Assembly: GCA_035297265.1 (NCBI GenBank)
Contig: DATGZH010000039.1
Span: 23,124-87,123 of the forward strand
Length of the DNA stretch: 64,000 nt
From: DATGZH01 sp035297265
GTDB taxonomy: Bacteria; Actinomycetota; Acidimicrobiia; Acidimicrobiales; RAAP-2
Reading direction: 5' to 3'
The notes below the pieces were generated by a model, which was given only the letters and a program-made list of their open reading frames with translations, had not been told where the DNA came from and made no database searches. How positions within the stretch are numbered: the stretch's first letter is position 1; the number at the start of each line of letters is the position of its first letter. The translations under genes were made by a program, and so were the position numbers. This document shows, one piece after another, positions 50,271 to 58,730 of the stretch.

Positions 50271-51187
50271 GGGCGGGACTCGAGATGCTCGAGGATCGAG
50301 CGGGCTGCCAGCGAGCCCTGGCCGATGGCGGTGGCGATGCGCTCGTAGGCGCCCTCGACCACATCGCCGGCGGCGAAGGCCTGCGGGTGCGAAGTGCGGA
50401 GGGCGCCGTCGACCACGATCCCACCGTGGACGCCGAGTGCCAACTGATCGCGCACCAGGTCGATCCGCGGCTCGCGTCCGAGCTTGAGGACGACGCCGCC
50501 GACGTCGAGCCGCCGACGCTCGCCAGCGCCGTCAGTCAGGCCGACCGCTTCGAGGTGATCGGACCCGACGAGAGAGTCGAGGGTCCAGCCGGCCATCTCG
50601 GTGATGCGACTCTCCGACCGGATCTGCTCGACGAGGTCTCTTCTCGCCATGAGTTGCGGCGAGCGGTGGACCAACGTCACCGTCGATCCCGCCGAAGCGA
50701 GGGTCAACGCGTCCAACGCCGCGCTGTCCCCACCACCGAACACTGCCATCGGCAGGCCGGCGAAGCGCGCCAGATGGGGCTCGACCAGGTAGGTCACGGC
50801 TCCCCCGAAGGACCCATCGGGCGCTTGCTCGAGCTCACGTCGGCGAGACCCGGTAGCCATCAGCACGGTCCGAGCTCGGTATCGGTGCGTACCCGCGACG
50901 ACCAGTCCGCCGTCAAGATCGAGCCGGGTGACCTCGCGGTCGAGCTGGAGCCGATCACCCAAGATCGCGGCGTGGTGCGCTAGCGCGTCGACGAGGGCGT
51001 CGTTGCCCTCGGGTGCCGGCGCCACGTTGCGCACCGTGTGGGGAATCTGGTCGATCTGGCCCCCCACCTTGCCGGTGGCCTCGAGCACTACCACATCGAG
51101 CTGGATGTCGAAGCACTCGATGGCTGCGCTCACGCCCGCCGCCCCGGCCCCGATCACGACCACGTCGTGGAGTGCTTCGACGTGCAC
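50267..51187 (-). CDS. thioredoxin-reductase-like flavoprotein lacking CxxC (YumC-type FNR)
   Basis: The 306-residue protein binds FAD through VVVIGAGAAGVSAAIECFD and NAD(P) through AVFGGGDSAALDAL, with AFAAGDVVEGAYERIATAIG at the end. Where thioredoxin reductases have CATC it reads TYLVEPHLARFAG, so it lacks the redox disulfide. This matches ferredoxin-NADP reductases of the TrxR-like type. It could feed electrons to a ferredoxin-dependent radical SAM step. It heads the minus-strand pair with DUF4254. Confidence 0.8.
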   Translation of the reverse strand: MHVEALHDVVVIGAGAAGVSAAIECFDIQLDVVVLEATGKVGGQIDQIPHTVRNVAPAPEGNDALVDALAHHAAILGDRLQLDREVTRLDLDGGLVVAGTHRYRARTVLMATGSRRRELEQAPDGSFGGAVTYLVEPHLARFAGLPMAVFGGGDSAALDALTLASAGSTVTLVHRSPQLMARRDLVEQIRSESRITEMAGWTLDSLVGSDHLEAVGLTDGAGERRRLDVGGVVLKLGREPRIDLVRDQLALGVHGGIVVDGALRTSHPQAFAAGDVVEGAYERIATAIGQGSLAARSILEHLESRP

Positions 51188-51655
51188 CCACCCACCCTAT
51201 GGCCGCGGCCCGAGCCGTGAGGAACCGGGGGAGCTCCCTCGGCGAGTGAGCCGAACCACGCGCTGCTGTGGTTCTCGCGCCGCCGTTGCGGCGACGTTGA
51301 GCTCAATGAGTACGGGCGATCGCACCGACATCTCCGAGCGCTGGGATCGAAGAGGCGAGCGGGTAACAGTCAGGGCGTTGGAAGGAGCGTTTCCCAGCCA
51401 AGGCTCGCTCGAGCCTTTTCCCGATATCGCTGCAGGTCATCCGCCATGACCGGTCCGTCGTGGCCGGCCTCTAGGGAGGGCCGTAGCCTGAGCGCCGGTC
51501 GGTGAGCTGGGGGCCGACCAATCGAGCAGGCGGGCGGCGCGTTGCACGTAAGCAGAAAGCGGGGGGTTCATCGTTCGGTCGCGATGGGAGCCGGCGCGTT
51601 CCTGACGCTGGCCCTGGTCACGCCCCTTTTGGGAGCCACCGCCGGTGCACAGCTC
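51188..51655. other. intergenic stretch with no supported gene
   Basis: Short frames are present, but none has protein-like composition. It separates the flavoprotein gene from the regulator at 51656, both transcribed leftward. Confidence 0.4.
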
Positions 51656-51994
51656 TCAAGGAGCCTTTGGTGAGCTTCCGGGAACGGAGCGCACCCGGCC
51701 CTTGGCTCGTCGACCATTCCTCGTTTCCACGAACAGGTCAAGCACCTCACCGATCGTCCGTTCGCGACCGATTGATTCTCCCAACGACAAATCGGTTCGG
51801 ATGGAGTAGCGATTGCGACGGCCATCCTTCTCCTTGACGACGTAGCCGGCTGCGGTCAGGTCGTTGACGATGCCGAAGGCGCTTCGTTCGGTGATGCCGA
51901 GCGTCGCGGCGATATCGCGTAGGCGTACCCCGGGGTCGTGGGCGATGCAGACGAGGGCTCGGGCATGGTTGGTGAGGAAACTCCACTCCGCCAT
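51656..51994 (-). CDS. winged-helix transcriptional regulator (MarR/ArsR-like)
   Basis: The 112-residue protein has ARALVCIAHDPGVRLRDIAA, the recognition helix TERSAFGIVNDLTAAGYV and the wing EKDGRRNRYSIR. It is divergent from the SDR operon at 52127, with two TCTAGAA sites in between, so it probably controls that operon and itself. No ligand domain beyond a short C-terminal tail is visible. Confidence 0.78.
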   Translation of the reverse strand: MAEWSFLTNHARALVCIAHDPGVRLRDIAATLGITERSAFGIVNDLTAAGYVVKEKDGRRNRYSIRTDLSLGESIGRERTIGEVLDLFVETRNGRRAKGRVRSVPGSSPKAP

Positions 51995-52015
51995 CGGACC
52001 AGTGTAGCCGGCTGA

Positions 52016-52045
52016 TTCTAGAAACGTATTGCTTGTTATCTAGAA
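52016..52045. promoter_or_regulatory. two TCTAGAA boxes between divergent genes, candidate operator
   Basis: TTCTAGAA (52016-52023, self-complementary) and TCTAGAA (52039-52045) lie in the 132-base gap between the regulator and the SDR gene, 22 bases apart. This is a likely binding site for the winged-helix regulator. Confidence 0.45.
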
Positions 52046-52126
52046 CATGAGTAAGGTGAGATTCGGATACATCGAGGCTCGGCGGTCGCCGACGGCCAGG
52101 TTGCTCGGTTGCGAAAGGACCCAACC

Positions 52127-53074
52127 ATGGCCGACGATCGATTGCACGTCGTGTTCGGGACCGGCCAGGTTGGAAGTGCCCTCGGGGGGCAGCTGGCCAG
52201 ATTGGGTCTCCCAGTCCGGACCGTGTCGAGAAACCGGCCCCCCACACTGGCCGACGGCGTCGACTGGCGGGCCGCCGACGTCACCGACCCCGAAGCCGCC
52301 ACGGACGCGGCCAAAGGCGCATCGGTCGTCTACCAGTGTCTCAACGCCCCGTACACCGAGTGGCCGAAGCTCTTCCCGCCCTTGCAGCGGGGCGTGCTGA
52401 CCGCAGCCGAACGCAACGATGCCCTCTTGGTGAGCCTGGAGAACCTCTACGGCTACGGCCCCACCGGTGGCAGGCGGATGACCGAGAACCTCCCGCTCGC
52501 CGCGACGACCGTCAAGGGCCGGACCCGAGCGGCTATGACCGAAGAGCTGCTCGCCGCCGCTGATGCCGGTCGGGTTCGTATCGCCATCGGGCGGGCTTCG
52601 GACTTCTTCGGTGCCGGCGTCACCGAGTCAACGCTCGGCGAGCGGGTCTTTGCCAACGCCTTGGCCGGTCGACGTGCTGACTTTCTCGGCAACCCGAATC
52701 TTCCTCACACCTACAGCTACGTTCCCGACATCGCCGCCGGACTGGCCACCCTCGGCACCGATCCTCGTGCGGTGGGCGAGGTCTGGCACCTGCCCGGCCC
52801 CGAGACCCTGACCACACGGGCGCTCCTCGAGGTCGTGGGTAGCGAGGTCGGACATCCGATCGCCGTTCGCCCGGTGTCCAAGCTGACATTGCGCGCCCTC
52901 GGACTGTTCAAGCCGATGCTGCGGGAGCTGGTCGAGATGGCCTATGAGTTCGAAGAGCCCTTCGTCCTTGACACCACCAAATACGAGTCCACCTTCGGAA
53001 GTGCCGGCACCCGGCTGGCCGCAGCGATCTCCGAGACGGTGGTGTGGTACCGAACCAGAAGGAGCGCGCAATGA
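52127..53074 (+). CDS. extended SDR / NAD(P)-dependent epimerase-like protein
   Basis: ATG 52127 follows GAAAGGAC and gives 315 residues. LHVVFGTGQVGSALGGQLA is the Rossmann turn (GxGxxG-like), VDWRAADVTDP the second-strand region and VYQCLNAPYTEWPKLFPPLQ the active-site approach; the usual YxxxK is not obvious, with LENLYGYGPTGG in its place. It may be an NmrA-like redox sensor or an unusual reductase. It overlaps the following membrane-protein gene (ATGA). Confidence 0.75.
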   Translation: MADDRLHVVFGTGQVGSALGGQLARLGLPVRTVSRNRPPTLADGVDWRAADVTDPEAATDAAKGASVVYQCLNAPYTEWPKLFPPLQRGVLTAAERNDALLVSLENLYGYGPTGGRRMTENLPLAATTVKGRTRAAMTEELLAAADAGRVRIAIGRASDFFGAGVTESTLGERVFANALAGRRADFLGNPNLPHTYSYVPDIAAGLATLGTDPRAVGEVWHLPGPETLTTRALLEVVGSEVGHPIAVRPVSKLTLRALGLFKPMLRELVEMAYEFEEPFVLDTTKYESTFGSAGTRLAAAISETVVWYRTRRSAQ

Positions 53075-53694
53075 CCGCATTGGAGGCGCCAGTAGGCGCC
53101 GAGCTGAGTCCCGCCGCGGCATGGAAGAGGCGCGTGTTACGCGTCGGCGGCTTCATCCAGCTCGCCTTCGCCGCCTTTTGGCTGCTGCGAGGCAGCTACA
53201 ACCTCCATGGTGAGATAGCGCTCGCACTAGCAACAGTGTTCGGCCTTACCGTTGTCGCCGTACTGGCGTACGGCATACGAGCCACCGCCGGCACGGGCGC
53301 CCGGCCAACCAGTCCCGAAGCGAAGGGCATCGAGCGGTCTGTGACCATTGCCACAATTATCGAGCTGGTTGCCGCCTTCGTCCTACCCGTCATCGTCATC
53401 GCGGCTGGCCATTCCGATTGGGTGCTGCCTTCCATCGCGATCACAATCGGACCGCTGCTGCTCTGGCTCGACCACTTAGTCGATATTCCCCGGTATCGTC
53501 CGGTCGGCTGGGCGCTGATCGTCGGACCGATCGTGCTGGTGGCGACGATGTCGGGCTCCGCGCTCGCCGCGACAACGGGCATAGCCGCTGGCGTCCTACT
53601 TCTGATCACCGCTGCTGCGGGGTTCCACGACCTCGCGAGTGTTCAACAGCTTGACTCATCAAGTCCGGTCCCGGTGAGCGCGCGGGCCCTCTGA
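53071..53694 (+). CDS. integral membrane protein of unknown function
   Basis: ATG 53071 overlaps the SDR stop. The 207-residue protein has about six hydrophobic helices after a cytosolic lead, including IQLAFAAFWLLRGSYNL, LATVFGLTVVAVLAYGI, IIELVAAFVLPVIVIAAG and GWALIVGPIVLVATMSGSA. No family is recognised. Tight coupling to the SDR gene and the cupin 15 bases after suggests one operon. Confidence 0.65.
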   Translation: MTALEAPVGAELSPAAAWKRRVLRVGGFIQLAFAAFWLLRGSYNLHGEIALALATVFGLTVVAVLAYGIRATAGTGARPTSPEAKGIERSVTIATIIELVAAFVLPVIVIAAGHSDWVLPSIAITIGPLLLWLDHLVDIPRYRPVGWALIVGPIVLVATMSGSALAATTGIAAGVLLLITAAAGFHDLASVQQLDSSSPVPVSARAL

Positions 53695-53709
53695 TCGGTA
53701 GTCAAATCC

Positions 53710-54273
53710 ATGACGCACATGACCAGTTTCAAAGCATTCTTCAATCCCGCCACCGGCGAGTGGATCGAGTACACCGCCATCGCGGAGGACACCAGTGGGG
53801 AGTTGGTGCGCTTCAACTGGCGTAGCGAGCCCGGTGGGGTGATCACCGAGCACGTCCATCCTCACCAGGAGGAGCGCTTCACCATCATGACGGGTGAAGC
53901 CCACTTCACGCTCAACGGTGAGGAGCGCGTTGCCCGAGCAGGTGAGACGATCGTGGTGCCCGCTGGGGTTCGTCACTCCGAAGGTAACGCCGGATCGGTC
54001 GAGATCGAGGGTGTCGTCGAGTTGCGTCCGCCACTGCACACCAAAGAGTGGCATGAGGCGCTTGCCGGTCTGGTGGCCGACGGCAAGACCACACCTAGGG
54101 GAGCACCAAGGAACCCACTCCAGCTCGGCGCCACCTTCTGGCATTTTCGCCACGAAAGCAGGGCGACCTCGCCGCCAGTCTGGTTGCAGAATCTCATGCT
54201 TCCGCCGCTATGGATGCTGGCGAGGGCCTTCGGCGTCCGTCCTTACTACGACCACTGGGACAGTCGGATCTAA
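53710..54273 (+). CDS. cupin-domain protein
   Basis: The 187-residue protein has cupin motif 1 as ITEHVHPHQEERFTIMTGEA (two His and Glu for metal) and motif 2 as VVPAGVRHSEGN. The C-terminal half is helical and ends PYYDHWDSRI, typical of cupins with a membrane-near tail in actinobacteria. The substrate is unknown. It completes the SDR-membrane-cupin operon. Confidence 0.75.
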   Translation: MTHMTSFKAFFNPATGEWIEYTAIAEDTSGELVRFNWRSEPGGVITEHVHPHQEERFTIMTGEAHFTLNGEERVARAGETIVVPAGVRHSEGNAGSVEIEGVVELRPPLHTKEWHEALAGLVADGKTTPRGAPRNPLQLGATFWHFRHESRATSPPVWLQNLMLPPLWMLARAFGVRPYYDHWDSRI

Positions 54274-55108
54274 GGGCTGCGGAGTTGAACCACCCAAACT
54301 CGATCCGGGTCAACTGACGGTATTATCGATAGCGGACAGCAGTATCAAGCGTTCGAAGCGGAAACGGAACCTTGTCTGCTTGTTCTCGAGTTCGAACGTC
54401 CAGCTCGGGCGAGGTGTTGTACACGCTGGCAACTGATCATCCACCTCGACCCAATGTCTGGCAACAAGCACACGAAAATGTCGCGCGTGCCATCGGTCGG
54501 TGAAAGGATGCCGAATGCTTGCGCCGAGCTTGTCCACTTCATGGTGCCGTCAACCATCGGCCGTCCTCATTTCAGTTGCACGCTTATGAGCTGTCCGATC
54601 TGCTGACACTTCTGCATCCCTGGGTTGGCCGGATGCCTCAATCACTTCTTGGAGCGCTCCCACCGTGCGTTCGTTTTCGACTCGTCACCGAGTAGTCGAG
54701 CTCGGCACGGCGGGCATAGCCACCACCTTGGCGAGTCGCCTGGAACGATGGACGGGTGCCGCACGAAGCTCAGACGGCATCGCCCGCACTTCGAAACGGG
54801 GTCGTCGCTCTCGCCTGCTTCCGTGCTCATTTCGGATGGCTCGGACGCGACGGCGACAAGAGGCGAATACAGAGGAACAACTGACATGACGCTCCTTCCA
54901 CGAACGCTCAGAAGAAGGCGTCGAGCCTGTACGGGGCGACAATCGAACGATCGTCCTGCCCAAACAAGGCGTCACTCCCAAGAGGGGACGGTGCCCACGT
55001 TACCACGAATAGGAGCCAGGTTTGCCGACGCGCCTCGACCGTCCGATGACTGAGCGCGGGTCAAACAGCAATCGTCGAGCCCAGAGGAAGTTGACCGCCG
55101 ATCCGACC
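54274..55108. other. 835-base stretch with no supported gene
   Basis: GC content falls below that of the flanks, and frames on both strands are short, Arg/Ser-rich and unlike known proteins. It could be decayed island DNA. Confidence 0.45.
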
Positions 55109-55294
55109 TCAGTCTCCAGCGGATCTCTTTAGCAATACCGCCACGGCCCCGTCGGCGAGGAGAGTCATGCCGATCGCTTCCCAACCCAGGTCGCCTTCAG
55201 CGTTTAGGGCCTGCACGGCCGCTGATGGCTTTCGCCCCGCAGTCGGCGGTTCGAACTGAGGAAGAGCGACAATGAGGTATTCCCAAGTTGCCAT
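55109..55294 (-). CDS. small DUF4177-like protein
   Basis: The 61-residue protein reads WEYLIVALPQFEPPTAGRK then ALNAEGDLGWEAIGMTLLAD and AVAVLLKR. The WEYxxV...LNxxGxxGWExVxM...LLKR pattern is that of DUF4177-type small proteins, whose function is unknown. It is a self-contained alpha-beta unit. Confidence 0.7.
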   Translation of the reverse strand: MATWEYLIVALPQFEPPTAGRKPSAAVQALNAEGDLGWEAIGMTLLADGAVAVLLKRSAGD

Positions 55295-55504
55295 CTACCT
55301 ATTCTTGCCGGGCGGAGCAGATTTGGTCACTGCACGAGCCCCCATGCGTCCAGTGCAGACGGCGGGCAGGCGCCGGCACTGACCGGCCATCGGGCTGGCG
55401 CGAGCCAGGCGACTTGCGTTGGTCTGGAACGCCCAATCCATTTTTTTCGCCCCCCTTCGGTGATCGCACCAGAACTGGCGTCGGCTGTTCTTGGCTGTCG
55501 GCAC

Positions 55505-55603
55505 GCGGCGGAGCGTGCGAGATTGAACAGTCCCCCCTGTAGCCAGTAATGAGCGGTTCCCAATGTGGCACTGAAGTGGCCCTTGAGGTGGGAGTTCACT
55601 CTT
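55505..55603. repeat. dispersed imperfect repeat, copy B
   Basis: GCGGAGCGTGCG, GATTGAAC, CCCAATGTGG and TGGCCCTTGAGGTGG occur in the same order as in copies A and D. It lies 33 bases before tRNA-Gly fragment 2. Confidence 0.55.
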
Positions 55604-55636
55604 CCGGTCCCGGTGCGGGTGGATCGTCTCGGAGAC

Positions 55637-55681
55637 TCGCCAAGGTCAGGGTCGCGGGTTCGAGTCCCGTCGTCCGCTCCA
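55637..55681 (+). repeat. tRNA-Gly 3'-end fragment 2 (attachment-site-like)
   Basis: The fragment matches 42 of 45 bases of the tRNA-Gly 3' end, including CCA. It is preceded by TCTCGGAGACT, which also precedes fragment 3. It closes block 2 (45408-55636), the largest cargo block. Confidence 0.8.
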
Positions 55682-55889
55682 TCGAATAGTCACGTATTCC
55701 AGGGGCGCCGATTCGCCTGGTCCGAGAGGAGCAACTGCGGACTTCCCTGGAGGATCCCAGGCCAGCATCTGGAGGTCGTCGACGAAGCGAGGTGAGGGGC
55801 GGCGGTGTCCGGCCGTCACGGCCTCGGACACGACGTCACCGGGCCCCGCAGCACTTGACCGTCACGGGCCGAGCCGGCACACTTCCTCT

Positions 55890-55904
55890 ACTACAGGCTG
55901 TAGT
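55890..55904. promoter_or_regulatory. BlaI/MecI-type operator ACTACA-ggc-TGTAGT
   Basis: The 15-base dyad resembles the TACTACA/TGTAGTA operator of BlaI/MecI/CopY repressors and lies 75 bases upstream of the membrane-protein operon whose third gene is a BlaI-family regulator. Confidence 0.65.
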
Positions 55905-55979
55905 TGTACGGGTCCGAGATCACCGACGACAGCCTGGGTTCTCAGTGGCATTGCCCCTGGGGTTCCTGAGGGAGTTTGG

Positions 55980-56990
55980 ATGTCGAACGAGGCGACGATC
56001 CGTGGAGCGTCGGGAGCGCTCGAACTTCAGAAGCCGGGTTCGGACACGACGGAGGGCGCGTGGAGAAGACCTGACGCGCGCAGGATCCTGCAATTGCTCC
56101 TCGCCACCTTCTGGCTCCTCGACGGACTCTTGCAGCTGCAGTCGTTCTTCTTCACCAAGAGCTTCGGGCTACAGATGATCTCCGGTATGTCCTCGGGCAA
56201 TCCGTCGGTCATCGCACGACCGATTCACTGGTCGGCAACAGCGATCGGACACCATGCCGTCCTGACGGACTCCCTCTTTGCCCTTGCGCAAATCGCCATC
56301 GCCCTGGCCATCGCCTGGCGACCCACAGTCAAGATCGGACTGGGTGCGTCGATCGCCTGGTCGATCGGCGTCTGGTGGATTGGAGAAGGACTCGGTGGCG
56401 TTCTGAACGGCACTGCCAACCCCGTCGACGGAGCACCGGGCGCGGTCATCATCTATGCGCTCTTGGCCGTGCTGTTATGGCCGAGACGGGAGGGACGGCA
56501 TGCCCCCTTTATCGCCGCTCGCTCCGTGGGTGTGCCGATCGCCGAAGGACTCTGGCTGATCCTGTGGGGTTCTCTCGCTTTCTTCGCGCTCCTGGGCACC
56601 AATCGCTCATCGCAGCACCTCCACGATCTGATCTATGGCGAAGTCGTCGGTGAACCAGGGTGGTTGGCCTCGCTCGATCGCCACGTGGCGAGCATGGTCG
56701 ACCACCGGGGGATGACCGTGAGCGTGGTGTTGGCGGCTGCGCTGTTGATCGTGGCCATCGGCCCCTATCTCCCTCTGCCCTTCGCCAATGCCACCGTCGT
56801 GCTGGCCGCCCTCATCGGTGCGGTCTTCTGGCTGGTCGGCGAGAACCTGGGGGCGCTTCTCACGAACGGGGCTACCGACATGAACTCCGGCCCCCTCCTC
56901 GTGTTGTTGGCTGCCGCCTACTGGAGGTGGCCCGAAAGGCTCGATCCGGCGACCACGACCGAGCCCGTCCTGATGCTCGAGGAAGCCTGA
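55980..56990 (+). CDS. multi-pass membrane protein of unknown function
   Basis: The 336-residue protein has a 35-residue cytosolic lead and about eight hydrophobic helices (ILQLLLATFWLLDGLLQLQ, AQIAIALAIAWRPTVKIGL, ALLAVLLWPR, VLAAALLIVAIGPYLPLP, AALIGAVFWLVGENL). FFTKSFGLQMISGM and TDMNSGPLLVLLAAAYWRWP are distinctive. I have no function for it; it is first in an operon with DUF5134 and a BlaI-like regulator, so it may handle a metal or envelope stress. Confidence 0.6.
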   Translation: MSNEATIRGASGALELQKPGSDTTEGAWRRPDARRILQLLLATFWLLDGLLQLQSFFFTKSFGLQMISGMSSGNPSVIARPIHWSATAIGHHAVLTDSLFALAQIAIALAIAWRPTVKIGLGASIAWSIGVWWIGEGLGGVLNGTANPVDGAPGAVIIYALLAVLLWPRREGRHAPFIAARSVGVPIAEGLWLILWGSLAFFALLGTNRSSQHLHDLIYGEVVGEPGWLASLDRHVASMVDHRGMTVSVVLAAALLIVAIGPYLPLPFANATVVLAALIGAVFWLVGENLGALLTNGATDMNSGPLLVLLAAAYWRWPERLDPATTTEPVLMLEEA

Positions 56991-56991
56991 A

Positions 56992-57726
56992 ATGTCCAAT
57001 CCAGGTTGGCTGAACGGTCTCTTCGCCGGGGTCATGCTGGCGGTCGCCGTCTACAGCGCTGGTCGTCTCGTAGTTGCTCGGGCCTGGTCGCGTCCGACTC
57101 ATGCAGATGTGGATGTGGCCCACGTCCTCATGGGTGTGGGCATGGCCGGCATGCTGGTGTCGGACCTCAACCCCCTGCCGATCGGGTTGTGGGAGGTCGT
57201 GTTCTCTCTCCTCGCCGTTTGGTTCATCTGGCGGTGCTACCAGTTCGTGAGGGACCCGGGCGTCGACACTCGTTATCACGACCATGTCCACCGCCTCTCG
57301 CGCCGCCTGATCCATCTGACGATGGCGCTGGCCATGATCTACATGTACCTGTCCGCCGTCCCGTCGGCAGCCGGGTCAGGCGGGAGCATGGCGATGGGAG
57401 CGGCCACCGGCACGACTGCCGACTTCGCGTTCTTGCCCATGGTGTTCATCTTTGCGCTTCTTGGTTCGTCCGTCTGGGCACTGGACGGGATCGGACGCTT
57501 CTCTCCATCAGCCATGCAGCGCCAGATGACCCCAGCATTTGCTGTCGTCGGGGCTGGCTCGCCGGCTCGTACCGAACAAGAGACGACAGCCGAGGCTTCG
57601 ATCCATGAGCAAGCGGCGGACGTCGCTGACGCGCCGAGCGCCCCGTGGCTGGCGTCCCGCAGCGAGACGGTCGCTCACATCGCCATGTGCCTTACGATGG
57701 CCTACATGCTGGTCCTGATGCTCTGA
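56992..57726 (+). CDS. DUF5134-like membrane protein, Met/His-rich
   Basis: The 244-residue protein has five or six helices. VDVAHVLMGVGMAGMLVSDL and LIHLTMALAMIYMYLSAV and HIAMCLTMAYMLVLML are rich in Met and His within helices, reminiscent of copper-handling membrane proteins, and match the DUF5134 pattern. It begins one base after the preceding stop. A role in copper binding or transport is inferred from residues and the Cys-rich regulator next door. Confidence 0.65.
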   Translation: MSNPGWLNGLFAGVMLAVAVYSAGRLVVARAWSRPTHADVDVAHVLMGVGMAGMLVSDLNPLPIGLWEVVFSLLAVWFIWRCYQFVRDPGVDTRYHDHVHRLSRRLIHLTMALAMIYMYLSAVPSAAGSGGSMAMGAATGTTADFAFLPMVFIFALLGSSVWALDGIGRFSPSAMQRQMTPAFAVVGAGSPARTEQETTAEASIHEQAADVADAPSAPWLASRSETVAHIAMCLTMAYMLVLML

Positions 57727-57778
57727 GCAGTCGCTGATCGCTATACCTCAGTCCGTGAGTCGAATCCTGGAGTTCTGA

Positions 57779-58216
57779 ATGGCTGCAAGCACCACATGTG
57801 ACAATCCGATGTGCTCTTGTGATCCTTGCGTCTGTGACGACTGCAAGTGCGGCGTGGCCCGGCTCGGAGATCTGGAACGGCGAGTGATGGAGGTTCTGTG
57901 GGAAGGCTCCGAAGACGAGTTGACGGTACGCGATGTGTCCGATGCCCTTCCGGGCTATGCCTACACGACAGTCGCTACCGTCTTGGATCGCCTGGTCCAC
58001 AAGGAGGTCGTCCGGCGCAGGATGGACGGACGCACGATCCGGTTCGCCGCGATCGGCTCGCCGGGTGCCCATACTGCTGTCCTCATGCGCGAAGTCTTGA
58101 TGTCAGGCCACGATCCCGACGCCGCGCTGATCCGATTTGCCGAGACCCTCTCACCGTCTGAGGCCGCCGTCCTACAAAGCACACTCAAGAGGCTCGAACG
58201 CAAGGCAGGAAGATAG
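57779..58216 (+). CDS. BlaI/MecI/CopY-family regulator with Cys-rich N-terminus
   Basis: The 145-residue protein has seven Cys at residues 7, 12, 14, 17, 19, 22 and 24, in a CxC/CxxC spacing like a metallothionein. It is followed by the BlaI winged helix (LGDLERRVMEVLWEGSED, DALPGYAYTTVATVLDRLVH, RRMDGRTIRFAAIG). BlaI-type repressors bind ACTACA...TGTAGT sites; one lies upstream of the operon. The Cys cluster suggests copper or another soft metal as inducer rather than a protease. Confidence 0.8.
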   Translation: MAASTTCDNPMCSCDPCVCDDCKCGVARLGDLERRVMEVLWEGSEDELTVRDVSDALPGYAYTTVATVLDRLVHKEVVRRRMDGRTIRFAAIGSPGAHTAVLMREVLMSGHDPDAALIRFAETLSPSEAAVLQSTLKRLERKAGR

Positions 58217-58303
58217 CCTTGAATCCCAACTGGGCAGCTGCTCGATGAGGATTGGGGAGGCCCGCTCGCAGCGGTTGGGCAGAGCTCCTCTGCGCACGCA
58301 CCG

Positions 58304-58586
58304 TTAGTGCGACGCGCTGCACGGCCCGGTTCGTCGAGGAGCCGCGCAGACGGTCAGATCGGGGCCTTCCAAGGTAGCCAGGCCTTCCGCCTAGGCCTCG
58401 GCCGTCAGCACCCGGCGTACCTCGGCCGGGGCAGCGTCGACCCCGCCTCGGCAGGACCAAGGCGGCATTCCCGAGGTCGATGAACACCACGTCGCCACCA
58501 TCTGTGACGCCCCATCGATGGCGCAGCTCCGCAGGAAGACCGGTCTGCCCCCGTTGGCAAACCCTTGCAGTCACCACCTGAGCCAT
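58304..58586 (-). pseudogene. AbrB/MazE-type antitoxin pseudogene
   Basis: From ATG 58586 the frame starts MAQVVTARVCQRGQTGLPAE then LRHRWGVTDGGDVVFIDLG, a SpoVT-AbrB swapped-hairpin antitoxin. After ALVLPRRG a frameshift moves the family sequence to another frame (AAPAEVRRVLTAE), where a TAG interrupts it before AEGLATLEGPDLT. So it has one frameshift and one internal stop. No toxin gene follows. Confidence 0.6.
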
Positions 58587-58730
58587 TGCTGCACTGCCGA
58601 GCTGATCTTCCACCTACCAGGCGGGAGCCAGGGGGCTGTTGTCACGGCAAGGGGCTGTTGGCCAGCGAGCTGGCCGCGGCACCAGGTCGGGAGCTGTGTC
58701 GCGCGCTATGGAACGGTCTCGAAGCGCCTT

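Noticed and set aside
46730..51187. dpd-type deazaguanine DNA modification
   Set aside because: No DpdA/TGT-like transglycosylase or Dpd helicase/nuclease gene is present, so I do not call it a DNA modification system.
54625..55053. 142-residue plus-strand frame
   Set aside because: Arg/Ser-rich, no start signal, no family pattern; the region is probably decayed.
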